This document shows, one piece after another, positions 32,709 through 43,800 of a stretch of DNA of 55,362 bases (its first letter is position 1; each line of letters begins with the position of its first letter). The DNA lies in contig CAMAQF010000015.1 in assembly GCA_945860265.1 (NCBI GenBank), positions 1 to 55,362 of the forward strand, in the 5' to 3' direction. Below the pieces are notes generated by a model that saw only the letters and a program-made list of their open reading frames with translations, had not been told where the DNA came from and searched no databases. This stretch comes from Emticicia agri (GTDB taxonomy: Bacteria > Bacteroidota > Bacteroidia > Cytophagales > Spirosomataceae). A program made the translations under genes and the position numbers.

Positions 32709-33575
32709 TTATTTAGTATTTTTCTCCTCACTTTCCAATTCAAAAATCTTTATATCAACCACAAACCTAAACCAAAGAGCTTGCAGGAAGTGGAAAATCA
32801 TGCCTTCTTTTCCATCAAGAATACCCAATTGAATAAAATAACGGTGAAAAAAATAGATAAATGGACGCACAAAAAGTGGCATACCCCACCATATTTTTTT
32901 CAAAAATGCTACTCGTTGGTCGGGATTTCCGAAGAATTTTGGTTTAATAGCTTGGTTGCGTAATTGTTTCTTTCTTTCGATTTCCTCTCGGGCAACTTGG
33001 TCGCTATATCGGTTATGTTTTTCAATCCAAAAACTAATTTTGTTTTCTTTAAGGTTTTCTTCTTTCAAATATCCCTTGGCCCAAACAATGTTTTTGCCTT
33101 CGGCTACAAAACGATGATCCATGTTTTCATTGAGGTCGGAGAAACCCACGCCCGTTCGGAACATTTTCATCAAATATTTCGGAAAATACCCTCCGTGTTT
33201 GAGCCAACGACCTTTAAAATAGTTTTTTCGGTTGAAGAAAATTCCGTTGACATCGGCAGGTATTGTCGAATTCTTGAAGTCTTTGAGCATTTCCAATAAT
33301 TCGGGCAGAACGATGTGGTCAGAATCAAGACCGATTGTCCATGGTGTTTTAACTGAGAAGTTTTTAAGGGCAAAATCCCATTGTTTGGGGTGGTTTTCAA
33401 ACTTATTATATTTGACGATTGCACCGTAACTGCCCGCAATTTCAAGCGTTCGGTCAGTACTTCCTGAATCCAAAATAAAAGTTTCGGCGTTGAGCGTTTT
33501 GATAGACTCAAGCAATCGTGGAAGATGCTGCTCTTCGTTGAAAGATAATATGATAAAAGTAAATTCGGTATTCAT
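32709..33575 (-). CDS. Family 2 glycosyltransferase (WaaE/KdtX-like)
   Basis: Start at MNTEFTFIILSFNEEQHLPRL (33575), 288 residues. GT-A features are ILSFNEEQHLPRLLESI, DSGSTDRTLEIA and LDSDHIV as the DxD-like motif. The rest resembles lipopolysaccharide-core beta-glucosyltransferases. Near a flippase gene on the same strand, a surface polysaccharide or LPS role is likely. Confidence 0.85.
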   Translation of the reverse strand: MNTEFTFIILSFNEEQHLPRLLESIKTLNAETFILDSGSTDRTLEIAGSYGAIVKYNKFENHPKQWDFALKNFSVKTPWTIGLDSDHIVLPELLEMLKDFKNSTIPADVNGIFFNRKNYFKGRWLKHGGYFPKYLMKMFRTGVGFSDLNENMDHRFVAEGKNIVWAKGYLKEENLKENKISFWIEKHNRYSDQVAREEIERKKQLRNQAIKPKFFGNPDQRVAFLKKIWWGMPLFVRPFIYFFHRYFIQLGILDGKEGMIFHFLQALWFRFVVDIKIFELESEEKNTK

Positions 33576-33703
33576 TTTTTTATTAGGCATTAAGGCACAT
33601 GGTGGCAAAGGCACAAAGTTTTTTAAAGAATTATGTAGTTTTAACAAGAATAAGGCTGAATATACAAAAGGCTTTTACTCTGTATCTTTGTGCTACTTAA
33701 CCT
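33576..33703. repeat. Interspersed-repeat-like sequence between glycosyltransferase and flippase
   Basis: TTAAGGCACATGGTGGC...AAAGGCACAAAG (33594-33621) and, in the opposite orientation, CTCTGTATCTTTGTGC (about 33677-33693) are diverged inverted copies of a CTTTGTGCCTTTGTG-type word. The second copy reaches the 3' end of the flippase gene. Such repeats are common intergenic decorations in Bacteroidetes. Confidence 0.4.
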
Positions 33704-35201
33704 TTTTACCTCCTAAATGTATGCCAAGACTTGTTCGTTCCGAAAATACGATTCCGAGTACAAATATAAGCGTCAATAAAATATGGAACGGAATCGAAAA
33801 CATTAGGCTTTCGATTTTGATTTGCCAAGAGATAACAATGAAGATTCCTGCAATGATTAAATAAGTGATAACCGATTTGAGTTCATACGGAATTGGGTAA
33901 TATTTTTGACCGTAATAATAGCACAACACCATCATAATAAACGATGAAATGGCAAATGTAATTGCACAGCCTACATAACCCCAAATCGGAATAAGAATGA
34001 TATTTAGAATAACAGTGATAACCATTCCGATAATTGTAAAATAGGTGCCAAAATGGGTTTTATCGCTTAATTTAAACCACATTGAGATATTCTGATAAAC
34101 GCCAATGAAAAGATTTGCGAGCAATAAAATGGGCACCACAATTATACCCGAACGGTAGTTTTTACCCAAAATCAAACTAATTAAATCAATATTGATACTT
34201 ACACCGACCCAAATCAGGATACAAGCTATCGTAAACCATTTGGTGGCGAGAGCGAGCATTGATGGAGAGTTTTTGTCTTCGGCTTTCGAAAAAAAGAATG
34301 GGTCGGCAGCATAACGATATGCTTGCACAACCAATAACATGAAAATAGAAAGTTTGTAAACATTGGCATAAATACTAAAAGCATCATCGCTCGTTAGACC
34401 TTTATAGAAGCCTTCTGGAAGTATTTTTGTGAGCATTAAACGGTCGGCGGTTTGATTGATTGCACCTGCCAGTCCCATGAAAAGTAAAGGGTAGGCATAT
34501 ATCAAAACAGGCTTAAATTTGGCAAAATCAAATGAAAATCTGAAATCAACAAATTCTTTCCATAATAACAAAATTGTGACGATACTGGCAATAAAATTAG
34601 CCCATACTATATAATCAGGACCAATGGAAGGATTATAAAAATAGTCGGCAAAGGGTTTCCATGATTCAAGAAAAAGGCCTTCGTGGATGTATTTACAAAA
34701 TATCAAATAAAAGGTATTTAACCCAATATTGATAAATATATTGGTTATACGAACAAAAACGAAGCGTTTTGCTCGATTTTCAGCTCTTAATTTTACAAAT
34801 GCAATAGCTGTAATGGCATCAGTCGCCAAAATAATTGCAAACCAAACGATGAGGCGTTCTTTACCCGGAAAACCCATCCAGTTGATGATTGGCGTAGCAT
34901 AGAAGAAAATAATAAGTGAAAAGAGTACGCTCGACAGAATGATATAAGTGAGTATCAGATTGAAATATGCTTGGCGATTTTCTTTCTTAGCAAAGCGAAA
35001 AAAGGCCGTTTCCATGCCATAAGTATAGAGAATATTTAATAGTATTACCCAAACGTAGAGTTGATTATTATCGGCAAGGAGTTTAGGTTGGTCAAAAACG
35101 CGTGTATGAACCGCCACCAAAAGCCAGTTGAGAAAACGTCCAACAATACTACTTATACCATAAAGTGCGGTGTCACTCGCCAGTTTTTTTACTACACTCA
35201 T
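33693..35201 (-). CDS. Polysaccharide flippase (Wzx-like, MOP superfamily)
   Basis: 502 residues with about 14 predicted membrane spans; the start region VVKKLASDTALYGISSIVGRFLNWLLV, quoted here as DTALYGISSIVGRFLN, is typical of RfbX/Wzx family proteins in Bacteroidetes. It likely moves lipid-linked oligosaccharide across the inner membrane. It lies directly upstream of a glycosyltransferase on the same strand. Confidence 0.87.
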   Translation of the reverse strand: MSVVKKLASDTALYGISSIVGRFLNWLLVAVHTRVFDQPKLLADNNQLYVWVILLNILYTYGMETAFFRFAKKENRQAYFNLILTYIILSSVLFSLIIFFYATPIINWMGFPGKERLIVWFAIILATDAITAIAFVKLRAENRAKRFVFVRITNIFINIGLNTFYLIFCKYIHEGLFLESWKPFADYFYNPSIGPDYIVWANFIASIVTILLLWKEFVDFRFSFDFAKFKPVLIYAYPLLFMGLAGAINQTADRLMLTKILPEGFYKGLTSDDAFSIYANVYKLSIFMLLVVQAYRYAADPFFFSKAEDKNSPSMLALATKWFTIACILIWVGVSINIDLISLILGKNYRSGIIVVPILLLANLFIGVYQNISMWFKLSDKTHFGTYFTIIGMVITVILNIILIPIWGYVGCAITFAISSFIMMVLCYYYGQKYYPIPYELKSVITYLIIAGIFIVISWQIKIESLMFSIPFHILLTLIFVLGIVFSERTSLGIHLGGKKVK

Positions 35202-35339
35202 ATTTTAGTCCACCAGCAATAGGCGGCCGAAGTTTTGTGATTTTAACAGGAAACTTCGTGCAATTTCAGCACTTACGCAGTGATTTGCAAGCAATTGCTT
35301 TTTTTTCGTAAAAAAGTATCGTATTTGGCGTTCATAAAA

Positions 35340-36404
35340 TCAAAACAAATCGGGTATTTTATAACCAATATTATAATTTATAAAAGCTGCTTTTTTACAG
35401 TCCCACAGAACTAAATCCTTGTAACGAATATTATTAAAATTGGCGTAATTCTGTACTTTTTGTAGATTTTCAATGCTTAATGCTCCTAGTCTGTCAACCG
35501 ATAATCGTTGCTTTGCCACTCCACCCACTAGAAAAAGCCCCAACACTTCTTGGTTAGTCCTATTCGTACATTTCAAATTTCCGATGATTTGTGCAGGAAT
35601 TTTATCGAATAATCCACCGCCAATTACAAGTTGTTCTTCTTGTCGTTTCCAATAATTATAGGTTTCTTTCGAGACCGAAAAAACGTCTAATTGAATTATC
35701 CATTCGGGGAAATCTTTCACATCGACACTGCCCAATGAAATGGGAAGGTTTTTGCCATTTACCAAAAAATCATTGATTAAAATTGGTTGTGTATTGAGCG
35801 GAGTTCGCCAACATTTTGAATTACACACAGGCACTGGTGCTGGCGGCGGCGGTGGCTCGGGGCATGTGGTTAGAAACTGAATAAAATCCTGACGTCTGAT
35901 AAAGTAATAGTCTTCAGTTTCTTTTGAATCTTTAATAGAAGCCGTTACGTCGAAACGCATATTTTCTACTCGTTCAGCACTAATAAATTTATATGAAAAA
36001 TCATTGAGAGGAGTAGGGGCTTTCAATGTTTCAATCGTCGATTCTATTTCTATACCATCGCTAGTTTTTATTTTTAATTGGTATTTTTTGCCAATAATTC
36101 CCTTGAATAAGGGCGAAGTTTGGTAAAATCCACCTCGAGTCTCTGTCATTTGAGTCGTAATTCCTGCATTGTCAATAATTTTCACATCAGCACCTTTTAT
36201 TGCATCGCCTTGGAAAGCTGTAATATCATAGGGAGAGTAAGAACTAGTGCGATTGATACGCACGTTATACGGGCCGTTGAGGTTTGTCATTTCGCCATAA
36301 ACAACATAAGCAGTACTCAAATTTTGTGTTTTGAAGTCGGTTATTTCTGTTTCGCAGGAAAAAAATAATGAACACAGCAACAAGAAAAATGTTATTTTTT
36401 TCAT
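35340..36404 (-). CDS. DUF4249 lipoprotein
   Basis: 354 residues, lipoprotein signal (LFFSC, Cys17), then CETEITDFKTQNLSTAYVVYG with the DUF4249 pattern of N-terminal carbohydrate- or peptide-binding-like beta domain (NLNGPYNVRINRTSSYSPYD, in parts GPYNVRINRTSSYSP and IIGKKYQL). It has a proline-rich loop with cysteines (CPEPPPPPAPVPVC). It lies behind a TonB receptor whose stop TGA overlaps its ATG (TGATG), so translation is coupled; DUF4249 proteins usually accompany TonB receptors, as a surface partner. Confidence 0.85.
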   Translation of the reverse strand: MKKITFFLLLCSLFFSCETEITDFKTQNLSTAYVVYGEMTNLNGPYNVRINRTSSYSPYDITAFQGDAIKGADVKIIDNAGITTQMTETRGGFYQTSPLFKGIIGKKYQLKIKTSDGIEIESTIETLKAPTPLNDFSYKFISAERVENMRFDVTASIKDSKETEDYYFIRRQDFIQFLTTCPEPPPPPAPVPVCNSKCWRTPLNTQPILINDFLVNGKNLPISLGSVDVKDFPEWIIQLDVFSVSKETYNYWKRQEEQLVIGGGLFDKIPAQIIGNLKCTNRTNQEVLGLFLVGGVAKQRLSVDRLGALSIENLQKVQNYANFNNIRYKDLVLWDCKKAAFINYNIGYKIPDLF

Positions 36405-38929
36405 CAGAATTTAAAGTTATAGGTGAGTGATGGAATAGCTGCACCCAAGACCGAAAGTTTGTAGGTTCGAGCAAGATTACGAAGCCCAGTTGATGATTTA
36501 AAATAGATTGAATAGACATTCTGACGGTTCAAGATATTATAAATCGAAAAATTCCAACTGCTATTCGACTTACTATTTACTTTGGGGTCGAGTGTAAGCC
36601 CCAAATCAAGCCTAAAATAGTCGGGAATTCGCTCGGCATTACGCAGCGTAAAACTTGGCGAAGCATACCCATCTAAGATTTCTTGAATGGTGGCATTGTC
36701 CAATAATACGAATATCTGACCATTATAAGTATAAGTTTTTCTGTCTAGTCCCGCACGAGGATTCAGTCCATTTTTTACCATATAATCATAAATATCGCTA
36801 AACGCATAGATTTTATAACGACCATTTGGGTAAGTAATCGGGCGACCAGTATTGTACGTAAAGTTGGAGTTGAAAGTAATGCGTTTTGTCCAACGATTAT
36901 TTAGTACAAATTTTACGTTATGCGGAGAATCGAAATTCGCAGGAAATTTAAGCCCAAAATTTGCTCCAATCTGATTTTCGTTGGCTTCAATTTGTCGGAA
37001 AGTACGAGAATAAGTATATGATAGCCATCCAGTCAGTTTTTTTCCACGAGATTTTTTTATGAAAAACTCCGCACCGTAAGCGTAGCCTTTTCCGACCAAA
37101 AGTTGTGTTTCGACAGTCTGATTGAGGTAAAGTGCTGCACCATCAACGTAGTCAATTACATTTTTAAGGTTTTTATAATAGACCTCAACCGATGTCTCGA
37201 AAGTATTATTTTGTGCGTTATTAAAGTTTTTGAAAACCCCAATCGAAAACTGGTCGGCAATTTGCTGCGGTAATTGAGCATTACTGTTTTTCCAAATATC
37301 GGCTGGCGAAATTGCCATTGTATTCGAAAGCAAATGCATAAACTGATGCATACGATTAAACCCAATCTTTACAGAAAGACTGGAATCAACCTTAAATGCC
37401 AACGAAAAACGTGGCTCGAAACCTCCATAAGATTGAATTACCGAACCTTTTTTATAAGTCAAAGTATCGGTAATTGTTTCAATTTCTCGTGGTTTGCCGA
37501 GTTGATAACTATAAATATTATTTGGGCCAACGAGCTGATAATAAGCGTATCGCAGCCCATAATCAAGGCTTAGATTTTTACTTAAATTTAGGCTATGACC
37601 AGCATAAACAGACATTTCTCGTGAGTGCTGCACGGGCATTCGGAATGGGTCAATGAATGATTGAGCCGAATTTGGTAATAAACTTCCTGCATCGTTTCGA
37701 TAAATACTAAAATCTCCACCAAAGTCGATACGGCTTTTGTTTGAAAGCTCATAACTTAAATCTTCACGGATAGATTGTTGCGTGATTGACGGCTGCCAAT
37801 TATACTCATATTGAGGTTTAAAACCTTTATTTCCGTACTTGTATTTACTTAAGAAAGCCGTAAAATTATGCGAAAATTTTGTAACGATAAGAGCATTATG
37901 TTTCAAACTAACATTTTGAGTGTTCCAATAATAAGAAGTGTCTTGGGCGAATTTAAATGCATCATCGCTCGTATAAGCTGCCAACGAAATACGTTGATTA
38001 TTTCCGAAGCGATGCGTGATTTTGGCGTTTATATCGTAGAAATTAGCATTGCTATTTTTGAGTGAATGGTTATTGAAATAGCGTAAATAAAAATCTGATA
38101 ATGAGGCCCTTGCTCCGACGATTACCGATGTTTTACCTTTGAGAATAGGGACTTCAAGTAATAATCGGCTGGAAATTAGTCCAACTCCACCTTGAGCACT
38201 CCATTTGTCAAAATTCCCTTCTTTTAAACGCACATCCAGCACCGAAGATGCTCTACCGCCGTACATTGATGGAATTCCGCCTTTGAAAAGGCTTATATCT
38301 TGCACCATATCGGCATTGAAACTTGTGAAGAATCCGAATAAATGAGAAGTATTAAATAGCGGAATACCATCTAAAAGTACTAAATTTTGGTCAACATTTC
38401 CACCTCGAACATTGAAGCCTGAAGCACCTTCGCCAACTGTAGTTACGCCTGGCAAAAGCATAATACTTCTGATAACATCGGCTTCGCCCATGAGTGTGGG
38501 AAGTTTTTTCATGGTTTTACCTGAAATTTTTTCGACACCCATCATTGTTCGATTGACATTGGCATCGGCTTTTTCGGCTGTAATCACTACTTCATCAAGG
38601 ATTTTAGCTGTTTTTTCGAGTAAAAATTCAAATTCGGTATTTTTATTAAGCGTAAATCGTTCGATTTTGATTTTATATCCCAACATTCTGATCACAATTT
38701 GATAAGAAGTAGCAGGAATAAAGATTGAAAACCTGCCTGTAGAGTCGGTTTGTGTACCAAACGTAAGTCCCGAAAACAAAATATTTGCATTTTCGAGTGG
38801 AGCATTGGTTTCGGCATCTTTTATTATACCCGAAAGTAGGAAGCTATTTTTCTGAGCGTAAGTTTCGTGGTAAAGAAAGGTGGTGGATAGGCAAAGAAAT
38901 GCCCAAATTAATAAATGCTTTTTCATCAA
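36404..38929 (-). CDS. TonB-dependent receptor with carboxypeptidase-regulatory-like domain
   Basis: 841 residues. Signal peptide ending at YAQKN; an N-terminal CarboxypepD_reg-like domain (about 30-110; ETNAPLENANILF), plug domain (about 125-230; GFNVRGGNVDQNLVLLDGIPL, in parts FNVRGGNVDQNLVL and MYGGRASSVLDVR), and outer-membrane barrel ending in Phe. The receptor energises uptake of an unknown ligand, with DUF4249 as surface partner. It is not a SusC type (no Sus-like KRG box). The promoter may be at 38952-38959. Confidence 0.92.
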   Translation of the reverse strand: MMKKHLLIWAFLCLSTTFLYHETYAQKNSFLLSGIIKDAETNAPLENANILFSGLTFGTQTDSTGRFSIFIPATSYQIVIRMLGYKIKIERFTLNKNTEFEFLLEKTAKILDEVVITAEKADANVNRTMMGVEKISGKTMKKLPTLMGEADVIRSIMLLPGVTTVGEGASGFNVRGGNVDQNLVLLDGIPLFNTSHLFGFFTSFNADMVQDISLFKGGIPSMYGGRASSVLDVRLKEGNFDKWSAQGGVGLISSRLLLEVPILKGKTSVIVGARASLSDFYLRYFNNHSLKNSNANFYDINAKITHRFGNNQRISLAAYTSDDAFKFAQDTSYYWNTQNVSLKHNALIVTKFSHNFTAFLSKYKYGNKGFKPQYEYNWQPSITQQSIREDLSYELSNKSRIDFGGDFSIYRNDAGSLLPNSAQSFIDPFRMPVQHSREMSVYAGHSLNLSKNLSLDYGLRYAYYQLVGPNNIYSYQLGKPREIETITDTLTYKKGSVIQSYGGFEPRFSLAFKVDSSLSVKIGFNRMHQFMHLLSNTMAISPADIWKNSNAQLPQQIADQFSIGVFKNFNNAQNNTFETSVEVYYKNLKNVIDYVDGAALYLNQTVETQLLVGKGYAYGAEFFIKKSRGKKLTGWLSYTYSRTFRQIEANENQIGANFGLKFPANFDSPHNVKFVLNNRWTKRITFNSNFTYNTGRPITYPNGRYKIYAFSDIYDYMVKNGLNPRAGLDRKTYTYNGQIFVLLDNATIQEILDGYASPSFTLRNAERIPDYFRLDLGLTLDPKVNSKSNSSWNFSIYNILNRQNVYSIYFKSSTGLRNLARTYKLSVLGAAIPSLTYNFKF

Positions 38930-38951
38930 TAGGTTTACGTATATTCAATAC

Positions 38952-38959
38952 CAAAGATA
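38952..38959 (-). promoter_or_regulatory. Candidate -7 box for the TonB receptor
   Basis: CAAAGATA (TATCTTTG on the minus strand), 23 bases before the ATG. A -33 TTG at the expected distance is not visible. Confidence 0.4.
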
Positions 38960-39141
38960 AGGCATTTTGGCCACTGATGATTATAAAAATAGGATAATGA
39001 CAAAGAATAAACGATAGTAGGAATCAGAAAAGCGATGATTTAGGGGTGCACTTAACATTCGTTAACATCATTTAGGTTTCTTTAACAGCTTGATATTCAA
39101 TCAAATAGTAGTTTTGAGCCAAACAATAAAAATATACAACT

Positions 39142-39306
39142 ATGAAAAAAATCGGTTTCATTCTCTCAGCAATTGTATTGGCAATTTTAGGGTATTTTAA
39201 AGTATCAAAAATTAATCGTTATTCTGCACAAAGTATCGAAAAAGATAAATCTATTGCCAACATAAAAGCTGGCCGAAAATCTTATGATGAAGCTTTGACG
39301 AATTGA
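39142..39306 (+). CDS. Small membrane-anchored hypothetical protein
   Basis: A 54-residue ORF (MKKIGFILSAIVLAILGYF...) with one N-terminal membrane span (residues 4-19) and a basic and hydrophilic tail (SIEKDKSIANIKAGRKSYDE). It is the only plus-strand gene in a long minus-strand region, and its stop abuts the stop of the convergent haem-motif FG-GAP gene with no base between. The clear signal or anchor sequence supports it. Function unknown. Confidence 0.5.
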   Translation: MKKIGFILSAIVLAILGYFKVSKINRYSAQSIEKDKSIANIKAGRKSYDEALTN

Positions 39307-40842
39307 TTACTTCGTTTTATTTCTTAAAATCACTAAGCCACTACCTTGTTTCCATGCTTGGTCGAAACCTGCGGGAAACTTGGCTACTGGATGGCTTCCT
39401 AGCACCATATCAATATCGCCATCGTGGTCGATATCGGCCGCATCAATTACACTCCAACGACCTAAATGGTTGATATTGAGCGTTTTTTGTTTGAAATCAT
39501 TGTATGTATTTTCAAAGTAAATGAAGCCTTCGAGTGGACGGTGGTCATTATCTGGGAAAAGAGCAATCGAAACCAAATCAATATCTCCATCATTATCAAA
39601 ATCTCTTGGAATTACCTTCGTCGCTCCATTTTGTTGAAAAAAATGACTTTGTTCGAATTGTGGTGAACCAACCGAGCCAGTATTCGTATAAATATAAACT
39701 CCGTGATAAGGCTTTAGAATTGTCGAGAAATCGGCGTTATCGCCCGCTGTGCAAACAATATCAAACTTTCCGTCTTTATTGATGTCGGCAATATCAAACG
39801 AACTCGTACCATAAATTGACGGAAAGCGGAGTAGTTGTTTTGCTTCAAAACGAAGAGACCCCTTATTCATATATAAAACAATTTGTTCATCTCCTTGAGC
39901 AAAAAGTGCCAAAATATCGTTTCGTTTGTCGCCATCAAAATCCACGACTATTGTTTTTGTTGCTCCTGTTTGTGTGCTTAAAACTTGCTTTTGGTATTGA
40001 TTTTTAGGATCTTTTTTCCAAACAGATAATCCACCATTTTTAAAGCCAAATTCATTACAGATTAGCTCATCTTCGGGGCTATCATCGAGGTTTTTTGTAA
40101 TAACTTCAATTGGACGATTTAGACTTGGCAAAAGTTTTTTTGTATTTATAAAAGCATTATTCTTGATTTCTACTTGTTCGGCCGAACCATTTACATCAGG
40201 ATTGGCCTGTGTTGTAGTGCCGATATAAGTCAATAAATATTGGCTATTTTTTGCATTTGTCAAATCTACGTTGGTAAGAGCATTCTGATTTTTGATTGTT
40301 TGGATTGGCTTGCCGTTTTCGTCAAGTATCCAAATCACTCGGTTTGATTGGTCGCCCGCAATAATTTTTTGGTTAATTGTATCAATCATAACTGCCGTGA
40401 AGTTCGGAATTGTTGCTCCTTGAATGGCGATATTTGTTTTCTGTATTTCAAATCTTCCTGTAAGCACTTCCAAGTTTTCATATTTAGGCATGTCGAGCGT
40501 TTTTGGAGCATTAGCCAAGTAATAACGCTTAATTTTGAGCCAATCTTCATCACTAATCATCTGTGAAGCTGGGCGAAGAATGGCATAATCAGAAAGTGGT
40601 TTTTCTAAACTATTGATTTCCGTAGATACGCCCATCAGGATGCTCATATATGGCAATGTGCTATATTGCCAAACGTTCTTTGGCAGCAATTTTGGGCTAG
40701 GCAATAAGTGGCAACTTGCACAATAAGTTTGGGCAAGTTTTTCGCCTTCGGCTTCTTTAGATTTGCAACTAATAGAAATAGCTGAGATACCAATCACAAA
40801 AAAAGCACTAATAGTTAGTAGATTTGAATATCTTAATTTCAT
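39307..40842 (-). CDS. FG-GAP repeat lipoprotein with an N-terminal CxxCH motif
   Basis: 511 residues. Lipobox region AISISC, then GEKLAQTYCASCHLLPSPKLLPKNVW, here read as TYCASCHLLP: a c-type haem motif with a following Pro-rich stretch and a WQYSTLPYM patch in which Met may be the axial ligand. The rest is FG-GAP/VCBS propeller sequence, with DFDGDKRND, DINKDGKFD, DFDNDGDID and DIDHDGDID as calcium-binding loops. A surface or periplasmic electron-transfer or binding protein is possible. It is downstream of the giant FG-GAP genes, with a hairpin (40860-40885) between. Confidence 0.8.
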   Translation of the reverse strand: MKLRYSNLLTISAFFVIGISAISISCKSKEAEGEKLAQTYCASCHLLPSPKLLPKNVWQYSTLPYMSILMGVSTEINSLEKPLSDYAILRPASQMISDEDWLKIKRYYLANAPKTLDMPKYENLEVLTGRFEIQKTNIAIQGATIPNFTAVMIDTINQKIIAGDQSNRVIWILDENGKPIQTIKNQNALTNVDLTNAKNSQYLLTYIGTTTQANPDVNGSAEQVEIKNNAFINTKKLLPSLNRPIEVITKNLDDSPEDELICNEFGFKNGGLSVWKKDPKNQYQKQVLSTQTGATKTIVVDFDGDKRNDILALFAQGDEQIVLYMNKGSLRFEAKQLLRFPSIYGTSSFDIADINKDGKFDIVCTAGDNADFSTILKPYHGVYIYTNTGSVGSPQFEQSHFFQQNGATKVIPRDFDNDGDIDLVSIALFPDNDHRPLEGFIYFENTYNDFKQKTLNINHLGRWSVIDAADIDHDGDIDMVLGSHPVAKFPAGFDQAWKQGSGLVILRNKTK

Positions 40843-40859
40843 TAATCGGAATATATACG

Positions 40860-40885
40860 TTGGGGTTCAAAATCTTGAACCCCAA
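40860..40885 (-). terminator. Hairpin between FG-GAP genes
   Basis: TTGGGGTTCA-AAATCT-TGAACCCCAA, a perfect 10-bp stem right after the stop of the 40894-44241 gene on the minus strand. It lacks a long T-run but is likely a terminator or a partial one. Confidence 0.65.
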
Positions 40886-40893
40886 ACTATGAT

Positions 40894-43800
40894 TTACTTC
40901 GTTATTTTCTTGAAAATCTGCATTTTATCGTTATTTCGAGTAACGAAATAGAGTTTGGTTTTAGGCGTTTTCAGCGTTTTAATATCACGAACATCGCCTT
41001 CCAACAATAAACCATTATCTGTTGGAATTGATGGAATAAATCTTCCCTTTCCATTTCCTTTCAAAATCAAACCAAAGAAAGCATCATAACGAGCTTGGTA
41101 CATATTCGCACCGTTGAAATTCCCGCCTACAATTATGTCTAAGTTTCCGTCGTTGTCCACATCCTCAGTTACGAGCGACATTACTTTTGAGACTTGTGCC
41201 AAACCCGGTAGTGCGGTCATTTTGAAAGTATTATTGCCTTGGTTTTCAAGGTAAACAGACTCAAAGGTATTTACGAGCTTCTCCTCAGAATCTTTAAGTT
41301 CTTTTTTAGTAAACAACTTGTCGATGGTTTTGCCAGCAAAGGTTTTGTATTCAACATATTTTTTATTGATGATACTTGGCATTTGTTTGCCCATTTCGTC
41401 TTTACTATTTACTGGATACCAACTTGAGCCACGATTATAGGCTACGATATGATCTTTGGCTTCATTGCCATCAATATCTTTTATGAGCATTTTTAGCTTA
41501 CTACCTTCTTCTTTTCTGAATTTGGTGTTTGTTCCGAGATTTCCTACCGCAAAGTCAATATCACCATCTTTGTCAAAATCGGCGGCTGTTATGCCATTCC
41601 AAAAACCAGTAAATTCACTCAGTTTGCGGTTCTCCACCTGAATATCAATTTCCTTAAATTTGCCTTTGTCGTTGGCAAATATTCTGATTGGCATCCAATC
41701 GCCTACAATAGTTAAATCTTGGTCGCCATCTTTATCGAAATCTGTCCAAATGGCATCAGTAATCATACCTGCTTCTCGAAGTTCGGGAGCGTTATTGACG
41801 GTTACATCCGAGAATTGTCCTTTACCATTATTTACTAAAAGATAGGAGCGAGGCGTCTTTCCGTAACTATAAGCTACCACACGACCTCCTACAAAGAGGT
41901 CAATGTCGCCATCTTTATCAAAATCGCAAGGTTTTACGCACGATTTATTGTCGAACATTGGCGGTAGTGCAGCGAATGATTTCGAGAAGTTTCCTTTACC
42001 GTCATTGATATAAAGTCGGTCGAAAAGCTGAACCATTTCGTCATAAAACTCATTTCCGCCCGAAACTACGTAAAGGTCTTGGTCTTTATCTCCGTCAGCA
42101 TCAAAAAACACAGCATCGACATCTTCTTGCAATGAATCTTCTTTAAAAACTGCTTGTGGTGAAGCTGTAAACTTGTCATCGGTTTTTTGTAGATAAAGCG
42201 AACCTGCTTGATATTTTGCACCACCTACGTAAAAATCTTCTAAACCGTCACCATTTACATCGCCAACTGCCATTTTGGGTCCATCGATCGATACCTTAAA
42301 TGGAATCAAAAATTCTCGATTGAAATCAAAATAAACGTTTTCTTGATGTACAAACGGAATATTTACTTGGTTTGTTACTTCTTCAAAAATTGGCACTGCT
42401 GGCACAAAGAACTGATGGTCAGCTACTTTTATTTTAGCGTTATTTTGGTCTAAAGTAAGAAAAGTATTGATTTTAGGATTCATAATGATTTCCATCATTT
42501 GATTCTCCCAAATTACCATCATTGTATCAACTTTGGTGAGTTTGCCAATTCCAAAAATCAATGATGGCTCAACAGAACTCATGAAGCCACGAGTTGGCAT
42601 CATTTGTTGTAATTGCTCGCCATCGGCTGTTTTTAAAATAACTTTTGCCCCAATTCCGAAGGTATTTTTATCATTACCTTTAAATTTAACTTTGACGAAA
42701 TTATTATTCAAAACCTGACGGCTATTGTTGAGGTAAATGGCCGCTGGCTCGTTGAGATTATTAGAAATGAGGTCTAAATCGCCATCGTTGTCTAAATCGG
42801 CATAAGTTGCACCGTTTGAAATGCCTTTTTCGTCGAAGCCCCAAGCGACTGATTTATCTTGAAAACGTAATTCTTTTGTACCTTTATAAAGATAATTATG
42901 CCATTTTCCGCTTGGCATTTTGTCGATTGCCTCTTGATCGAGCTTATCGGAAGTTGGCAAGTTGAAGTGTAGAGAATCGCTAGCGATAAATTTCAAATAA
43001 TTTAAATCATTCGGGCGACGTAAAATACCGTTGGTGATAAAAATATCTTTGATTCCATCGCCATCATAATCGGCTAAAAGCGTACTCCAACTCCAGTCGG
43101 TTGCCATAACGCCCGCCGAGGGGGCAATATCGCTAAATTTTTTGCCGCCCATACTCAGTTGTAGGCAGTTTCGGCTGTATTGATTAAAATACCCAAATTG
43201 GAGTTTATATAAGTAAATATCAAGCGGGTCTTCGCCAACTGAAGATTTTTCAACAGCTTCGTCTTCGGGATACATATCAAGCGTCATTACATCTTGATAT
43301 CCATCATTATTTATGTCGGCAATATCCGAGCCCATCGAAAAGCGACTCAAGTGCTTGAAATGCTGTTTTACTTCTTCAGAAAAAGTGCCATTTTTTTGAT
43401 TGATATAGTAATAATCGTCTTCGTGAAAATCATTACTTACATAAATATCCTGCCAGCCATCGTTGTTCAAATCCGCCACCGAAATGCCCAAACCATAGCC
43501 CATAGCGGCTTGATATATACCTGCCTCCTTGCTTACATCAGTAAATTTGCCGTTATCGTTACGGTACAAATAATCGCCAGCTTCGTTGTCTTTGAGCATA
43601 CGAGTATTTACACGGTCATAAGAGCGAGAATTATGCACTGCGTGATTAAGCAAGTACATATCCAAATCACCGTCTTTATCATAATCAAAAAAGGCGGCTT
43701 GGGTCGAAAATCCAGTAAAATCAAGACCGTATTCGTCTGATTTTTCGGTGAATCGAGGCGTCGAACCGTTTAAATCTCCATTATTGATATAGAGTTCGTT

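Noticed and set aside
43294..43740. Long plus-strand ORFs opposite the FG-GAP genes
   Set aside because: They are antisense to conserved calcium-loop repeats, have low-complexity Ile/Val content and no signal or family likeness.
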